64,000 bases of DNA, from NCBI RefSeq assembly GCF_963576615.1, contig NC_088715.1:50322007-50386006 (forward strand), given 5' to 3'. This document shows, one piece after another, positions 12,516 to 25,984 of the stretch; within the stretch, counting starts at the first letter, position 1, and each line of letters starts with the position of its first letter. This DNA is from Watersipora subatra. Lineage: Eukaryota; Bryozoa; Gymnolaemata; Cheilostomatida; Watersiporidae. Below the pieces are notes generated by a model that searched no databases, was not told where the DNA came from, and saw only the letters and a program-made list of their open reading frames with translations. Made by a program: the position numbers and the translations under genes.

Positions 12516-12520
12516 TTTTT
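11711..12520 (-). pseudogene. C-terminal part of a hAT (ZBED5/FAM200-like) transposase, broken
   Basis: A minus-strand open frame from 12481 to the stop at 11711 (256 codons) matches the C-terminal half of ZBED5/FAM200-type hAT transposases. It has a FFNLQEKVNECL segment, a helical region (VEGFHQHLAYLVDIFGLMNE) and the hAT dimerisation region around ESAFLAMLTIKSKSRNRL near the C end. The first ATG is not the true start. The frame continues upstream as TKV-stop-WFSKSK, where an Arg CGA has become TGA, then runs out at the truncation near 12515. The N-terminal BED zinc finger and most of the catalytic core are absent, so it is inactive. Confidence 0.8.
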
Positions 12521-12774
12521 TTATGTTACATGTTTGTATAGTCTGTTTTTAGCATATTTATCTTTAGTATTTACTAATTTTTGGTGTTTATTTTGGAATC
12601 AAAAGAGGATTTTGTAGGAACTACATGCAATTAAAACAATTAATATGGATTTCTATGTAAATAATTGATCCAATGTAGAGACAGCCATGGCACCCTCACA
12701 GAAGTAGGTAATGAAGATTATATAACTTTGGATGTAGAGGTTTGACTGTATTTGAATCAGTAAGAACCCAAAAG

Positions 12775-13076
12775 GAAACAACAGTTGTTTACTGGTTAGG
12801 GCATTGACTTTTGATTGATAGGTCAGTAGTTCTACTCGCTTACGAACCATTGGAGTTGCTATGAAGGATGTCCAACTATCATCGCAACTGAGCTAAGCCT
12901 GTATATCGGTGTTGATGAGGGTGGTTAGCAACCATGCAAGACTAAAAACAAAACCTGACAAAGGGCGGAGAAGCTCTTCTGCAAGCTAACAGCCAGCTAG
13001 CTAGTAAGGATGTCGGAAGTAAAAACACCAAACAGGTCAAAACCACTGTCGAAACCTGCCGAGAACAGTCATGTTT
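12775..13076 (+). mobile_element. tRNA-derived SINE (unit B)
   Basis: Equivalent of the element at 1735-2045, with the same A-box-like TGGTTAGGGCA. The B-box has decayed to AGTTCTACTCG. Small deletions lie in the body near 12920 and 13030. Confidence 0.6.
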
Positions 13077-13368
13077 TCAGGAAGTAGGGGAGAACCATGA
13101 ATGCCAGCGGCTTCACAGAATATGCACATACAGAAAGAGAAATACTTAGAAGTTTGAATGAATAACACTTTAAAGTATTAAGCTGCTAAGATTTTAGCAT
13201 GATAGTTTTCTATTTATGTTTGTGGAAAGTTTATAAGCCAATGAACTTTTTGTTTAGCTTTGACAAGCACCAAAATATGAAACTCTAGTGAATTAAATTT
13301 TGATTTTGTGGTAGCGTTTTCAAAAAAAAATTTATTATTCAACCCACCTATTAGGCTATTACAATCAT

Positions 13369-14199
13369 TAATAGAGTTGCCCCGATTCTAATATCGGAAA
13401 CGGTATCGGTGCCGATACGGGTTTTAAGTATCTGAATCGGTATCGGCCGATCTTTTCTTCAAAAATTGGAAACTTCAGATACTTTTTACAGGTCAACTAT
13501 TTAGCAGAAAACCGTATTTTAGCCTGCTACACTAATAAAAAATCATCAGCTGCAAGTTCTTTCTTTTTACCTAATGAATTCCGAGCCTGTCACACAATCT
13601 ATTTCATGTCTACAACCTAATAAACATCATCACAGCTGAGGAATATTTTGGCTTTAGTCAGGACGTAATCACAAAGTGCGGTATTTCCCAATTACAGCAA
13701 TATGATTTATTGCAGCCAATCACGAACAAAAGAACAATCATGAAAAACAAGATTGCAGTGTAATGTTTCTATTTACTAGCATTACGAAAGTAATTTGAGC
13801 AGCAGATGCATAAAGTTATCTATCTCTCTCTTGATCCTGACTATATGACGTATGGTTTGTATTGCATAAAATAACCTCAGTGGCTTATCGGTATTTAGCC
13901 TGTCCTCCATCATCTGTGGCAAGTGAGTCCTTCTTCAGTACTACTGGTTACATCGATAGTGATAAAAGATAAAGACATCTCACTGAGATAATTGAATGAA
14001 ACGAATAATGGTAATTGGTAATTAAACGAAACTTTTATTTGCTCTAAACAGTACAGGCGCAGCAGTTCGTTCAGCAGTAGAAAAAAGACTTAATTATCAC
14101 AGATAAAGCTGTACTACTAACAGTAATTCCATTATTAATAACAGATTTCAAGGACCACGGACTGTTTTGTTACTAGATGCTTGGTATGGCAGTATGTGA

Positions 14200-14249
<50 letters not shown>

Positions 14250-14448
14250 CTTTTTTCCATAAATACAAACAAATAATACATCAATATTTACATTTTCTTT
14301 GCATTATATTTACATAATAAAATTAAAAATTATCTATGCAACCCAAAAGATTTGATTCGGTATCTGAGTCGTATTACTTTTCAATGAGAATCGGTATATC
14401 GAATCAGTATCTGAATCGGCTGGTGAAATTAGAGTCGGGGCATCCTCT
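13369..14448. mobile_element. Nonautonomous hAT-type element (MITE), unit B copy
   Basis: Same insertion as 2713-3749, carried by the segmental duplication: identical target duplication ACAATCAT at 13361-13368 and 14449-14456, and the same TIRs. It is longer because a TA microsatellite inside it has expanded to about 40 bases (14203-14245). Confidence 0.75.
14203..14245. repeat. TA microsatellite
   Basis: About 20 TA dinucleotides inside the MITE of unit B. Unit A has only about five TA at the matching site (3536-3546). Shorter TA tracts lie at 6433-6468 and 23495-23548. Confidence 0.9.
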
Positions 14449-15433
14449 ACAATCATATTATCAAATTATAAAAATATATTTAACTAAATTGTATCCAAAC
14501 TTCTGTTTTAGTTTATGGAATTTTTTTAAATACTAACTAATAGAACAATCTAGAACTATTACAAAGTTTTTAGTATAATCGTTGAGACAGAAGCCTAAAT
14601 ATTTTTAGGAAAGAGTTTTTTACAAAGTTTAATTGCATTTGCTGTTAAAAACAGTTTTGCTGATTACTGTACTAATAAGTGTATATTCAAAATGCACTCT
14701 TTCAAAAATTAGGCTCAACAAAACATCCTTTCTAATATTATTCAACCGTGATAATCAACTAAAACAAGTTAAATGTAACATTTGTGGACAATTAAAGCGC
14801 TTGTATGATTGTAGTAAAAAATGCAGTTAACAATGATCAGCAGTCAAAAAAACGAATAAGCAGTGGTATCACTTGTTTAACTGTATTTGAACAATGAATA
14901 AAAATAATTTCACTCTCTCATATATGTAGATTAGAAAGCATGAAAAAAACATAAACAGTGCACATGTATTTTTTCATAAAATTTTTTACAGACTTAGCGG
15001 TATAGAAGGAGATTGTCAAGTATGATCGCTAAGTAGTTTAAAAAACGCAACTGGGCTTTCTTTATTTAAAACCTACATAATGCTGATGCTACAGAGAACA
15101 ATTTAAAATGGAAAAAGCAGCAATTGAACCTTGAAGGCAACTCTAGCCCCTGTGATGTTTTCAAATATGAGATGGTCCTTTAAACCACTTTTAGATGTTT
15201 TTATGCCAATAAACTCTAAAATGTACACAACACAATTTGTTGCCGAATAAACATAAAATTGCTGAGTAGGATAAGTAAAAAGTTGGGAGGAAAACTATGC
15301 TTCCTCTTTCTTAATTATGGTGCCAAAAACCACCTATCACGGATAAAGCGTGTAGACCTATAAATATTATAAAAAGGGAAGCTTGATGAATTTTCTAAAA
15401 CCAAATTTTTTTGTGTTCTTTTTAGGGCTCACA

Positions 15434-15660
15434 GTTTCCATGGTGACCTATTTTGCAAGCTCTAAGCGCATCTCAAGTGTATTCCAGCAAAAGACTAGCG
15501 CTAATCTAATTATTAATGAGTGGTCTGAATCTTCCTTAGCAATAAATGTGACGTCTGGTTGACATCTATCAATCATCACACACCACCTGTTTGATTGGCG
15601 GATAGGTTACTGATTCCATCTGGTGACTCACCATTGTTCCGTTAGCTATCTGCTTATAAG
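15434..15660 (+). promoter_or_regulatory. Conserved core promoter of copy B
   Basis: Same four blocks as copy A: GTTTCCATGGTGACC at 15434-15448, GCTAATCTAATTAT at 15500-15513, TGACTCA at 15624-15630 and TATAAG at 15655-15660. The 24-base gap between TGACTCA and TATAAG is kept. Confidence 0.7.
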
Positions 15661-15685
15661 CAGAACTTGAGCTTGAAGAGAGTCA

Positions 15686-15814
15686 CTAAGAGCAGAGATA
15701 GCGAACAGTGTTGATCACTGGAATACAAAGGAAATACAACTTACACTATCAGTTGATCTGATTTGTACTACTATAAAGTTTAATTAAGTTTAGATTGTTT
15801 CCAGAACTTTTAAG
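15686..15814 (+). other. 5' UTR exon 1 of copy B
   Basis: Ends at the donor TTTTAAG|GTAAGT (15815). The intron 15815-15971 is 157 bases long and ends TTCGCAG. There is no upstream ATG. The 5' end is estimated from the TATA position. Confidence 0.6.
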
Positions 15815-15972
15815 GTAAGTCAAAGTTTCTTTTACATCACTGATACTGCCACAATTTTTTGTGTTGATATTTTTAATCATGTAGTTTTGGAGTTTGCTAT
15901 AACAACAGTCTTGTGAGTTAAAAAAACTTTTAACCTAATTCAAGGTTTTAAACTCTCACCTATGTTCGCAGA

Positions 15973-18900
15973 ATGGCTCGATTTGCTCAGATCATATGCG
16001 CCTTCATCACCGTGTTAGTCGTATCACAAGCAATGACTATCGACTGGAGAGAAAGAGCTAATGCTATACAGAGTAACTACAGAACTTGGGATCAAACTCA
16101 ATCTGGATCAGACAATGGAAACACTAATGGTGTTGGTGAGTAGAGTAGTTACACACCATCAGAAGTAGTTATTTTAGCAGAGAGGCAAACAAGAGTTCCT
16201 GAACATTATTTGATGAGAATCTGGAGAAATTATAAGCAATATTGAGCATATTGGTAGATGTAGTAGATTACAATTAGCTGGCTTAACAGTTCAAAAGTAA
16301 GTTTTATCTATCACCTGTAGTTTTTTTGGTTTAATTAATTTAGCAAAAAAGTCATGAACTTTGTCCAAAATAGCTAACTTTAGGTAATATTTTTCCAGGA
16401 AACACAAGAGGAACTCAGAATGGAAATGGTAACAATGGCGTCTCAAATGGAAATGTCAATGGCAACAAGTAAGAGCTATTTAAATCTTAATTCATATGTT
16501 TTAAAGTTGCAAATCTGTTCTGCAAAAACATGTAACATGGCTGAAACCTTTTACTTATGTTAAATAATTTTCTATTATAGCAACACTGGAAGTGGAGTTG
16601 GTAATGTAAATGGAAATGGAAACAATGGAGCAGATAATGGAAATGCTAATGGTAATGGGTAAGTTTTATAAACTTTATTTGCCGTTCAGATTCAGTCATT
16701 AAGTTTACCTCCAGCTCAAGCGTTATCAAGATTTAAAATAGATGTTACTTATTCCAATACTTTTTTAGAAATGATGGCCATGACACCGGTAACAGAAATG
16801 GAAATTCCAACAATGGTACATACAATGGTAACTTCAATGGAAACCATGATGAGGGAGTTGAGAATGGTAATGAGAATGGCAATGCTAATGCTGGAGATGT
16901 CAATGGAAACAACAATGGGAACATGAACATGGGAGACCTCAATGGAAATGCTAATGGAAATGGTAAATATCTTCTATTATGTTTCGCACGCTTAAAGACA
17001 TTGAGAAAACACTAAATAAAAGCAAAAATCTACTGTATGTGAAAAGCATGGTTTCATAGTTTTTTTATTTAACTAATTTTGGCTATCTAGAACTTTGGTA
17101 TTAGACATTATCAATATTAAAATTAAGAGTACGTACTGGCTATTCACATAATGTTCTTAAACTTTTCTATCTATTCAAAAATATAAAAAATTTTTCAGGT
17201 AATGATGGCAAGAACCAGGGTAATACAAATGGAAATGGTAACAAAGGAAACGCAAATGGAAATGCTAATGGAAATGAGAACTACGGTGCTGGCAACGGTA
17301 ACTCCAATGGTAACAGCAACAGTGGAGATCAGAATGGTAACGGTAATGGCAACCTAAACAGCGGAGATGAAAATGGCAACTTTAATGGGGTAGAGAACGC
17401 AGGAAGTGGAAATGGAAACGACAACGGAAACAGTAAGTATTCACAATTTATTAAGAAATGGAAACTAAGTATTTAAGTAATTTTTTACAAGTTTTAACTT
17501 AGAGGTAAAAAAAGTTTTGTTAAAATATTAAGCAAGATTTGATTATGTATTTGCAGAAAACAATGGAACTAGCAATGGTAATGTAAATGGAGATGGAAAC
17601 ATGGGCAATGACAATGGTGTTGAAAATGGAAACAGCAACAACGGTGATGGTAATGGTAATGCCAATGGACTGTCTAACCTTGGAAATGACAATGGTGGCA
17701 CCAACGGTAACTCCAATGTAGGATCTTCTAATGGAAACAACAATGGTAACAGCAACACCGGTAACAACAATGGCCATGACAATGGAAATGGAAACTCTGG
17801 AGATGGCAACGGTAATGGAAATGGCTCAAATAACGGTGGAGATGGCAATGGAGCTGTTAACGGAAATGGGTAAGTCAAAACATATGTATAACTGTATATT
17901 TCATTACTTAAAAAAACTTGAATTTTTGTTGGAAAAATGTTTAACTACAAGCGATTAAACAATCTGCTGTAACTTATTTTGGTTAATTTTAGCAACAATG
18001 GTGATTCTAATGGCAATGGCAATGGTGGAAATAATGAAGGAAGCTATAACGGAGTCGCAAACGGAAATGGAAACAGTGGTGACAACAATGGTAAGACACA
18101 CCCCAATTAAAGTCTTGAACTTTGTACTTGAATGCTAGTCCTCAAAACTCTTGCAAAATGGTATCTTTAAAATTAACAGTTAGTGATATTTCAACAGGAA
18201 ATGGAAATGGAGGTAGCAACATTGGAGACTCTAATGGTTCCAACAGCGGTAACTCTAACAATGGAGACAGCAATGGAAATGGTGTTGGAAATTCAAACAG
18301 TGGAAGCAGCAATGGTCTTACTGTTGGAAATGGCAATTATGGCTCTGACAATGGCAATGCTGTTGGCAACAGTGAGTAGAAATTTTCAATGAAACAAGCA
18401 CTTGATTGGATAAACTGCGTAACCACAGATAACTGACTGCTGTCTCCAAAAGGTTTGAAAAAAATTTGTAAATTTTAGGCAATGCTGGAAGTAACAATGG
18501 CATTAATAGTGGTAACAGCAACAGTGGTAACAACAATGGCAACAACGGTGGAAACAGTAACAATGGGGAATCTAACGGAGTTGGAAATGGCAATGAAAAC
18601 TCTGGAAACAACAATGGTAATGATATTGGAAATTCCAACACTGGAAATGGAAATGGTGCTGGAAGCGGTAACAGCAACACTGGCTCAAACAATGGTGGAG
18701 AAAATGGAAATGGAAACTCCGGCAATGACAATGGAGTTGGCAACGGTAAGTAACAGTGTTATACTGATTAATGGTTAGGTTACAAGTTTTACCGCTGCTA
18801 AAAAAATTTAAGTTCTTACTTTGCTATAATTTTGTTTTGTTGTACAGGAAATGATAACAATGGCAATGGAAATGGAGGAGTAAATGGAAACAGCAACTCC

Positions 18901-21411
18901 GGAGATCATAATGGAGGTTTGAATGGAAATGATAACACTGGTAACAGCAATGGTGAAATCAACGGTAATGGTAATTACGGAAGCAACAATGGAAATGAGA
19001 ATGGAAATGAAAATGCAGGAAATGCTAATGGTAAGGAACTATCATCAGTTTCGGCATTCACAAAGCCAAAAGATTTTTCCACAAAGTATCTATTTTAGTA
19101 AATAAGTTAAGATTAGAAGCATTAACAGAATCTTAGTCCTATTTATTTTAAAGAGCTTTGTATATACGAGCTGAAACAAGATTAAAACATATTTTTGCAA
19201 AGAGTAATTATTTTTTGTTCTTTGCTGTATCTGGCTTTAACTTGACCAAAAAATTTACTCGAATTTACTAAAGAAATCTAGAGATTTGTAACAAGTCTCT
19301 TTGTTGTTTCTCTTGGATTTGCACATAAGGTTGCAATCTGTACAAAAATGTTTTGACAAATGAAAGTGGCTGACTATTGTAGACATATCCTGTTGCGTTT
19401 GACTACCTTAAATAATATGAATAATAACTGCACTATTTTTAAATCTATATTAACTTTTTAGGTGTCGGCAATGGAAATGACAACAATGGGTCAGACAACG
19501 GTAACAACAATGGAAACCTCAATGAAGGAAGTCAGAATGGACAAGACAATGGAAACTTCAATGATGGACATAACAATGGTCAAGCCAACGGTGAGCATTA
19601 AATCAATGAAATTCGAAAAAAGTGGAGTATTGAGTTATATGAATTTTTCAAAACTCTAGAGAAAAGAACTCTGAATTTAAACGTTGCTTTGAGTTTTACT
19701 GCAGCTTATTAAAATGTTGATATATTTTATAGGCAATGAAAACACTGGCAGCGAAAATGGTTTAGGTAATGGTAATGACAACCTTGGCAACAACAATGGT
19801 GTTGAAAACGGAAACGTAAACGCTGGCAGCGGAAATGGAAGAGAGAACGGTAATGAAAATATTGGCAGTGGAAATGGAGGACAAAATGGCAACGCCAACC
19901 AGGGTAGTGACAATGGAGTTAGAAATGGTAAGTCAGAATGTTATCATCTCCTCTAACAAACCACAATGTTTTACAGTTTAAAAATACTTATTTATGTGCT
20001 GGCTACTTTGTTTTCAACCTCATAAAGATTTCATTCTTTTAAAGGTAACAATAATGAGGGAGATGCCAATGGAGTGTATAATGGAAACGTGAATAATGGC
20101 AGCAACAATGGGCAGGATAACGGAAATGAAAACATCGGTTCTAACAACGGCGCAGGTAAGCAAATGTTTCATCTTTGCACCAATTTGCTTAAATTTTTGC
20201 AAATACTTTCTTCGCACTGATATTTTGAATGCAAATCTGTCTCGCTTTGAAAAACAATCAGCGTAGTATTAATCCAAAACCTCAGGCAGAAAATTCAGGT
20301 GCTCTGTAATTACAAGTAAGAGTTAAGTAAGAGCATGGCGTTATGAAAAGTGTTCAGTCATAGGCTTGTACTATCTTGTCTTTTAAAGCAGAAACTGGCA
20401 CAATTCTAAGGTCCTACTTTCTCATCAATGTAAAAAGGAATGAGCTGAAGTAGCTAATGTGAGCAACTCTCTAGTGTGAACAACTCTTTTTATAACTCTT
20501 TACATCTAATATTTTAGGTAACGGAAATGTAAACAATGGAGATGGTAATGGAGTAGGAAATGGAAACACCAATGATGGACAGAACAATGGAAATGGTAAG
20601 TAGTAAAAACAATTAATAAAAGCAGAAATAATGTAAAATAATGGTTGGACAGCTCTGTGTTTTTCATAAAATGATGTTCCTATTCATCATAATCTAACCA
20701 TTTTTTGTTTCTGTAATCTACAGACAATGGAAATGCCAATGAAGGGTCAAACAATGGTGTCGGAAATGGTAACAACAATGATGGCAATGGTAACGGACAA
20801 GGAAATGGAAATGGTAATGTTGGTTTTGGTAACGGTGTCAACAACGGAAATGGCAATGTTGGCTCCAACAATGGCAGTGGTAAGTTATCACTATGTGCCT
20901 TTCATTATATCTACAAAATATCATTTAATTCTAGAGCGATCAAGTGACAGCATTAATTAGCAACGCCTTTTGCAGGAATGATTGGAGAATGATTCGGCAT
21001 AAATATCAATTTCATCAGATAATCTGCTTGAAAATTCTCTTTAGATAGTCACTAGCTTAAGTTTTCACACCTAAACTTTTGGGAGAATGTTCTTTTATCT
21101 ACAAACGCAACTTTTCATATCTAGTATTTCTGTAATATTATATTTTACTGTATACAAATGGTAGTAAGTTTCTTATTATTATTTATTTGCGCTGAGGTTT
21201 GGAGTCCTACTAGTGGCTTACATTCAACTTTATAACAAAACCTATTTCTCAGAGCATGTAATAATGTGTTCTTTGCATTCTATTAACAGGAAATGGCAAC
21301 GGAAACAATGATTCTGGTTCTTCCAGTGGTGGAGCTGTCTCTTACACAGTAGATCCCAACGCATGGAGAAAGTATCTCTCCCAAGGAAGTGGCAGATCAA
21401 ATTACTGGTAA
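15973..21411 (+). CDS. Secreted Asn/Gly 13-residue-repeat protein, copy B (16 coding exons, 854 aa)
   Basis: Exons: 15973-16135, 16399-16468, 16581-16658, 16769-16962, 17199-17432, 17557-17869, 17993-18090, 18198-18371, 18479-18745, 18848-19030, 19462-19590, 19733-19927, 20045-20155, 20518-20595, 20724-20879, 21290-21411. Every exon matches the length of its copy A partner and all splice sites are GT-AG. The signal peptide is MARFAQIICAFITVLVVSQA. The 58 repeats and the tail VDPNAWRKYLSQGSGRSNYW are intact, and the mature region is cysteine-free. One notable replacement is Gly to Arg at residue 698 (repeat 49). Near-identity to copy A extends through introns, so this is a recent tandem duplicate or a pair homogenised by gene conversion. 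Function unknown, as for copy A. Confidence 0.9.
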
Positions 21412-21813
21412 TAAGCAGTCAAACAGAATTCTTCTCAACGACTCTTCAAACGAAGGAATAGTTCTCACATACTCAAAAAAATTGAAAAATCTGACCTCAA
21501 AGAAACTTTAGGTTTAGAAAAGTACTAAATTATTTTATAGGCCAAAGATTTATTATATTTTTTTAAGCGACAATCTTTGGGGCTATTGTCTCAAAACTTT
21601 GTTCTAACTGTTGCTCATCATTGTCAACACACTGTGTTTTTGTGTTTAGTTGTGCAAACATGTAAACAAGGCAAAATTATTTTGCTGTCTATCTTCCTGC
21701 CAGATTATAATTTATTTAATGTCTTATCTGTTCTATTTTGTTGTGTTTGAATCAAGTTATGAAGTTCGTGCAGTGCAGATATTCTACAGTGAGTGAGCAT
21801 TCAAATGTGTTTA

Positions 21814-21819
21814 AATAAA
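21814..21819 (+). terminator. Polyadenylation signal of copy B
   Basis: AATAAA about 400 bases past the stop, at the same place as in copy A. Confidence 0.45.
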
Positions 21820-23104
21820 TATATGTTATTTACCGTAATTCACAGGCATATTTAAATATGGACAGAAGAAGCTCTTTAGAGTTAATAAATTGGTACGTTG
21901 AGTGGCTAAGACACTGTGTCAAAAAGTGAAGCAAGACTACTTTGGCTCCTATTTGATGGGAAGGTAATGCATCTGTTAAAAGCCATAAAGTTTTCTCAAT
22001 TATTGCGGTTTCACATTATTGGATCTAAAACAAATATGATCACCAGCTAAAGACATTTGCAGATGCTTGTAACACTAGTTACCTTTTTTACAAATGAGTT
22101 GCCAGTATATAGTTTAATGACCTTTTACCACCTTTGAATGTATAAACATCAACCAACACAAAATACAAAGAGATAGAAAAACTCATAAGAAATTCCTGAT
22201 TCATCTTTCAAGGTGTTACCAAAGACTTTTCGAACAGCTGTTTTTGCCATTTGATGGTATACTATCCCTTTATATTTTTATAATACAACTTAAATTTTTA
22301 AAATTGGTTAGCACAATAATTTAAAAAGACAGTAGGTAAAATGCAGACATCTATAGTACCAAAATTCAAACTCATTCATTTAATCTTTTTTTATTATTTA
22401 CACTCTTAAAAAATTAAAAATTTGCAACAGTAGACATGTGTGCTTAATCAAAAGGTATGTGGAGTTTATTTGGGATGCATCTTTATATAATTTTAAACAA
22501 GGGTTACACATTTATGTGTGTCAGAAATCCTGCAATGAGCAGCTTCTACAGATATACATAATGATACTGTTATGGTGATATACAAACAATCTTTGACATG
22601 CAAAGTCAATTGATTCCATTATTTGTTATTTGTGTTCAAACTATCATGCGTTGTAAAAAACGTTTTTATAAGAAATTGTGTATTAAGTTTAGTTTATCCT
22701 AAAAAGTGATAAACAATGTTGAAATTAATTATGATTTAATAGAGCATAATAATTGGTATGTGAAACAAATAAAAAAAACTAAATCATATGTAAATGAAAT
22801 AATTAAAAAAGTATTCCTCAGTAAAATGTTTCACCCTTACTTTATTTAACAAACGTGTAAACAGAAGTGCAGGCTCATCAATAATTGTAATTGGGTACAA
22901 TTTTATAGCCTTTCAAAACTTCACCAGCTTAGTGAAGGTCAACATCTAGGGATTAGCTATAGTGATGGGAGATGTAAACGCGAATGTTAAAGCTAGTAGA
23001 ATGATAGAATTTGGATTGTGACCCTAACCTGTCAATAACCTATCAATAACCTATCAATAAACAGCTAACTTTTTAAAATAAAACATGGTTTAGAAGTATA
23101 AATT

Positions 23105-23990
23105 ATTTACTTACTTTAAAAATAAAATATTTAACCCTTTCTATATTGGATTTCTTAGTAACAAATAAATTAAAATTGAAGGTTTTCATAATCACATAAT
23201 GGTTAACACGAAAGATTCTGCTAAAACCTTCAACTCTAAAGTTTACATATATTAAAATACAGAAGCTAGCGAAATTCTTAAGAATGTTTATATTTACAGA
23301 TCCTGAAACACACAGGTTTTCCATTTTACGGTGCAAATTATGAGTAAATATTGGATTCTACTTCACCAATGGTAATTTTGAAAATACAGCATTCAAATTT
23401 TTTTCTGAAAAAAATGATGCAAAAGTGTTTAAGAAGTGTTTAATCTAAAAATAAAAGCTACAAAAAGTATTAAAATTTTAATACTTTAGTATTAAAATAT
23501 TATATTATATTATATATATATAATATATTATATATATATATATATTATAGTAGTTTTAATGTGATTAATGTGATTAATGTAGTTTGAATAATAAAAAGCC
23601 CGTATTTAACCCTTTCTATATTTGATTTCTTAGTAGCAAGCAAATTAAAATTGAAGTTTATCATAATGGTTAACATGAAAGGTTCTAATAAAATCTTTAA
23701 TTTTAAAACTTACATCTATTAAAATGCTGAAGCTAGCAAAATCCTAATAAATATTTATATTTACACGTGCTGAAACATGCAGGTTTTCTATTAAACGGTG
23801 AAAATTGTGAGTAAATATTGGGCTCTACTTTATCAAGCGTAACTTTGAAAATACAACATTCAATTTTTTTATGAAAAAATTAGTGAGCCAAAAAAGTCTG
23901 AAGTGTTCATGGTAAAACTGAAAGCTACAAAAAGTATTAAAATAAGGTGATTAATGTAGTTTGAATTCTGCTTGGTGTAAGTTAGAGCAG
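23105..23990 (+). repeat. Internal tandem duplication of about 475 bp in the third unit
   Basis: Two successive copies start at TTAACCCTTTCTATATT (23131 and 23606). They continue in parallel through a CAGGTTTTC-type segment (about 23310 and 23780). The corresponding part of unit A (about 960-1190) is single. AT-rich sequence and a TA run (23495-23548) separate the copies. Confidence 0.7.
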
Positions 23991-24376
23991 CTTATGCTGT
24001 GTATCCTTATCACCATATCTGTTTATGTACTCTCTACGTTTATGACTTACAAATTCTGCACCTCCTCTCTATTGATTTAAGACAACGTGGCAATGTAACC
24101 CGACTTTATGGATGACTTTTCTAGGTTACGCGTTTGTTTAGCCTGTTTTTTAAGATACTTATCTTTAGTATTTACTAATTTTGGGTATTTATTTTGGAAT
24201 TAGCAAAGAATTTTTGCAGAAACTACATGCAATTAAAACAATTACTATGTATTTCTATTTAAATAATTGATCCACTGTACAGACAGCCATGACACCCTCA
24301 TGGAAGTAGGTAATGGAGTTTATATAACTTTGAATGTGAAAGTTTGACTGCATTTGAATCAGTATATACCTAAAAG

Positions 24377-24675
24377 GGAGCAGCCGTTGTTTACTGGTAA
24401 GGACAATGACTTTTGATTGATAGGTCAGTGATTCCAGTCGCTTGCGGATAGTTGGAGGTGCTAAGAAAAGCATCCAACTATCATCGCAACTGAGCTAAGC
24501 CTGTATATCGGTGTTGATGAGAATGGGTAGCTAGCAGCCATGCAAGACTAAAAACAAAACCTGACAAAGGGTGGAGAAGCTCTTCTGCAAGCTAACAGCC
24601 AGCTAGCTAGCTAAAGATCTCGTCTCAAAGCACCAAACAGAAAGCACTGTTAAAACCTGCCGAGAACAGTCATGG
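24377..24675 (+). mobile_element. tRNA-derived SINE (third unit)
   Basis: Same element in the third unit. The tRNA-like head is more diverged (TGGTAAGGACA; B-box GATTCCAGTCG), in line with the greater overall divergence of this unit. Confidence 0.55.
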
Positions 24676-25984
24676 TTGTAGGAAGTAGGAGAGAACCATG
24701 ATTGCCAATGTGTTCACAGGACATGGTGCTTACAAAGAGAAATACTCAAAAGTTTGAGTGAATAACACATTTACTCATTCAACTAAAATTGTAGCTATAT
24801 ACTTTTTCAGATAAATTTTCTGTTTAGCAGGAAACTTTTAAATTTTTTACAACTGTTGAAACCTTTTACTTATTTTAACAAATTATTAAGTAAATATATA
24901 AATCAATAAGCTCCCAAGAATTTTAAAGTCGGTGGTACTTGAGCATATGCCTATTCTTTTTTAAGGTGTTTAATGCAGCAAAATCGGTGAATTAAATATT
25001 ATTGCTTCAAATAATTTGCTGCAAAAGCCATATATTATATAAAAATAGAATGTGGTTTGCTCATAAAAATTGTTTACAATCTATATGTATGTATTTTGGG
25101 TTGAGCGCAAAGGAAGAGGGAGTAAAACTTGTTAACTTTTGAGTTTTGAAGAAAAATGATTGTTTTTAAATTTACAATTAAGTTCAACAAAATAATGATT
25201 AAATTTTTGAAGAAGGTTTATATGCCCAGGAATTTTTTGTTCAACTTTAACAAGGACTAAAATATGAAACTCGAGTGAATTGAATTTTGTTTTTTCGGAA
25301 GCGTTTGCTTAAGAAATTTTATTATTTAAACCACCTATTCTCCATTACAATCAAAGTATCAAATTATAATCCAGTATTTAACTAAATTGTATGCAAAATT
25401 TTATCTTAGATTATGGGAATTCTGTAAATACCCACTAATGGAACAATCTAGAACTATTACAAAGTTTTTTAGTATTATCATTGAGACAGGAGCCTGAATA
25501 TTTTTAGATGAGAGTTTTTTATAAAGTTTAGCTGTATTTGCCGTTAAACACAGTTTTGCACAATACTGTGCTACTAAGTTATGTTCAAAGTGCACTCTTT
25601 CAAAAGTTAGGCTTAACACAAAATCCTTTTTAATAATACTCAACCGTAATAATAAATTAAAACAAGTTAAACATAACATTTGTGGTCAATTAAAGCACTT
25701 GTATGATTGTAGTTAAAAATCCAGTCAGCGATGATCAGCAGTCAAAATGAATATGCAGTGGTATCATTTGTTTAACTGTATTTGCACAAGAAATAAAAAC
25801 AATTTTTCTCTCTCATATAGATTAGAAAGCTTGAAAGAACATAAACAATATAAATGTGTTTTTTTCATAAATTTTATTACAGATTTGGCGGTATAAAAGG
25901 AGATTGTCCAGTATGATCACTATGTAGCTGACAAAACACAACTGGGCTTTCTTAAATTAAAACAAATAGGACAAATTAAAGCTA

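Larger units (their letters stand above)
12515..22114 (+). repeat. Duplication unit B (5'-truncated)
   Basis: This is the second head-to-tail unit, near-identical to unit A in exons, introns and flanks. It lacks the part equivalent to 247-1500, which is replaced by a truncated hAT element. The join lies near 12515-12540, where both parents share GTAACCT/TTATGTTA-like microhomology. Its right edge is the uninterrupted sequence GCCAGTATATAGTTTAATGACC, the empty version of the hAT target found occupied at 11461. Confidence 0.88.
22107..25965 (+). repeat. Third, geneless and more diverged duplication unit
   Basis: This stretch aligns with positions 247 to about 4375 of unit A: the same flank, the same SINE (24377) and the same sequence up to GATTTGGCGGTATAAAAGGAG near 25880. 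It is clearly more diverged than A is from B. It ends about 350 bp short of where the conserved promoter elements should begin, so no promoter or gene follows in this orientation. A Copia-like remnant and the inverted copy C come next. The 1-kb hAT-type MITE of units A and B is absent here. Confidence 0.8.
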
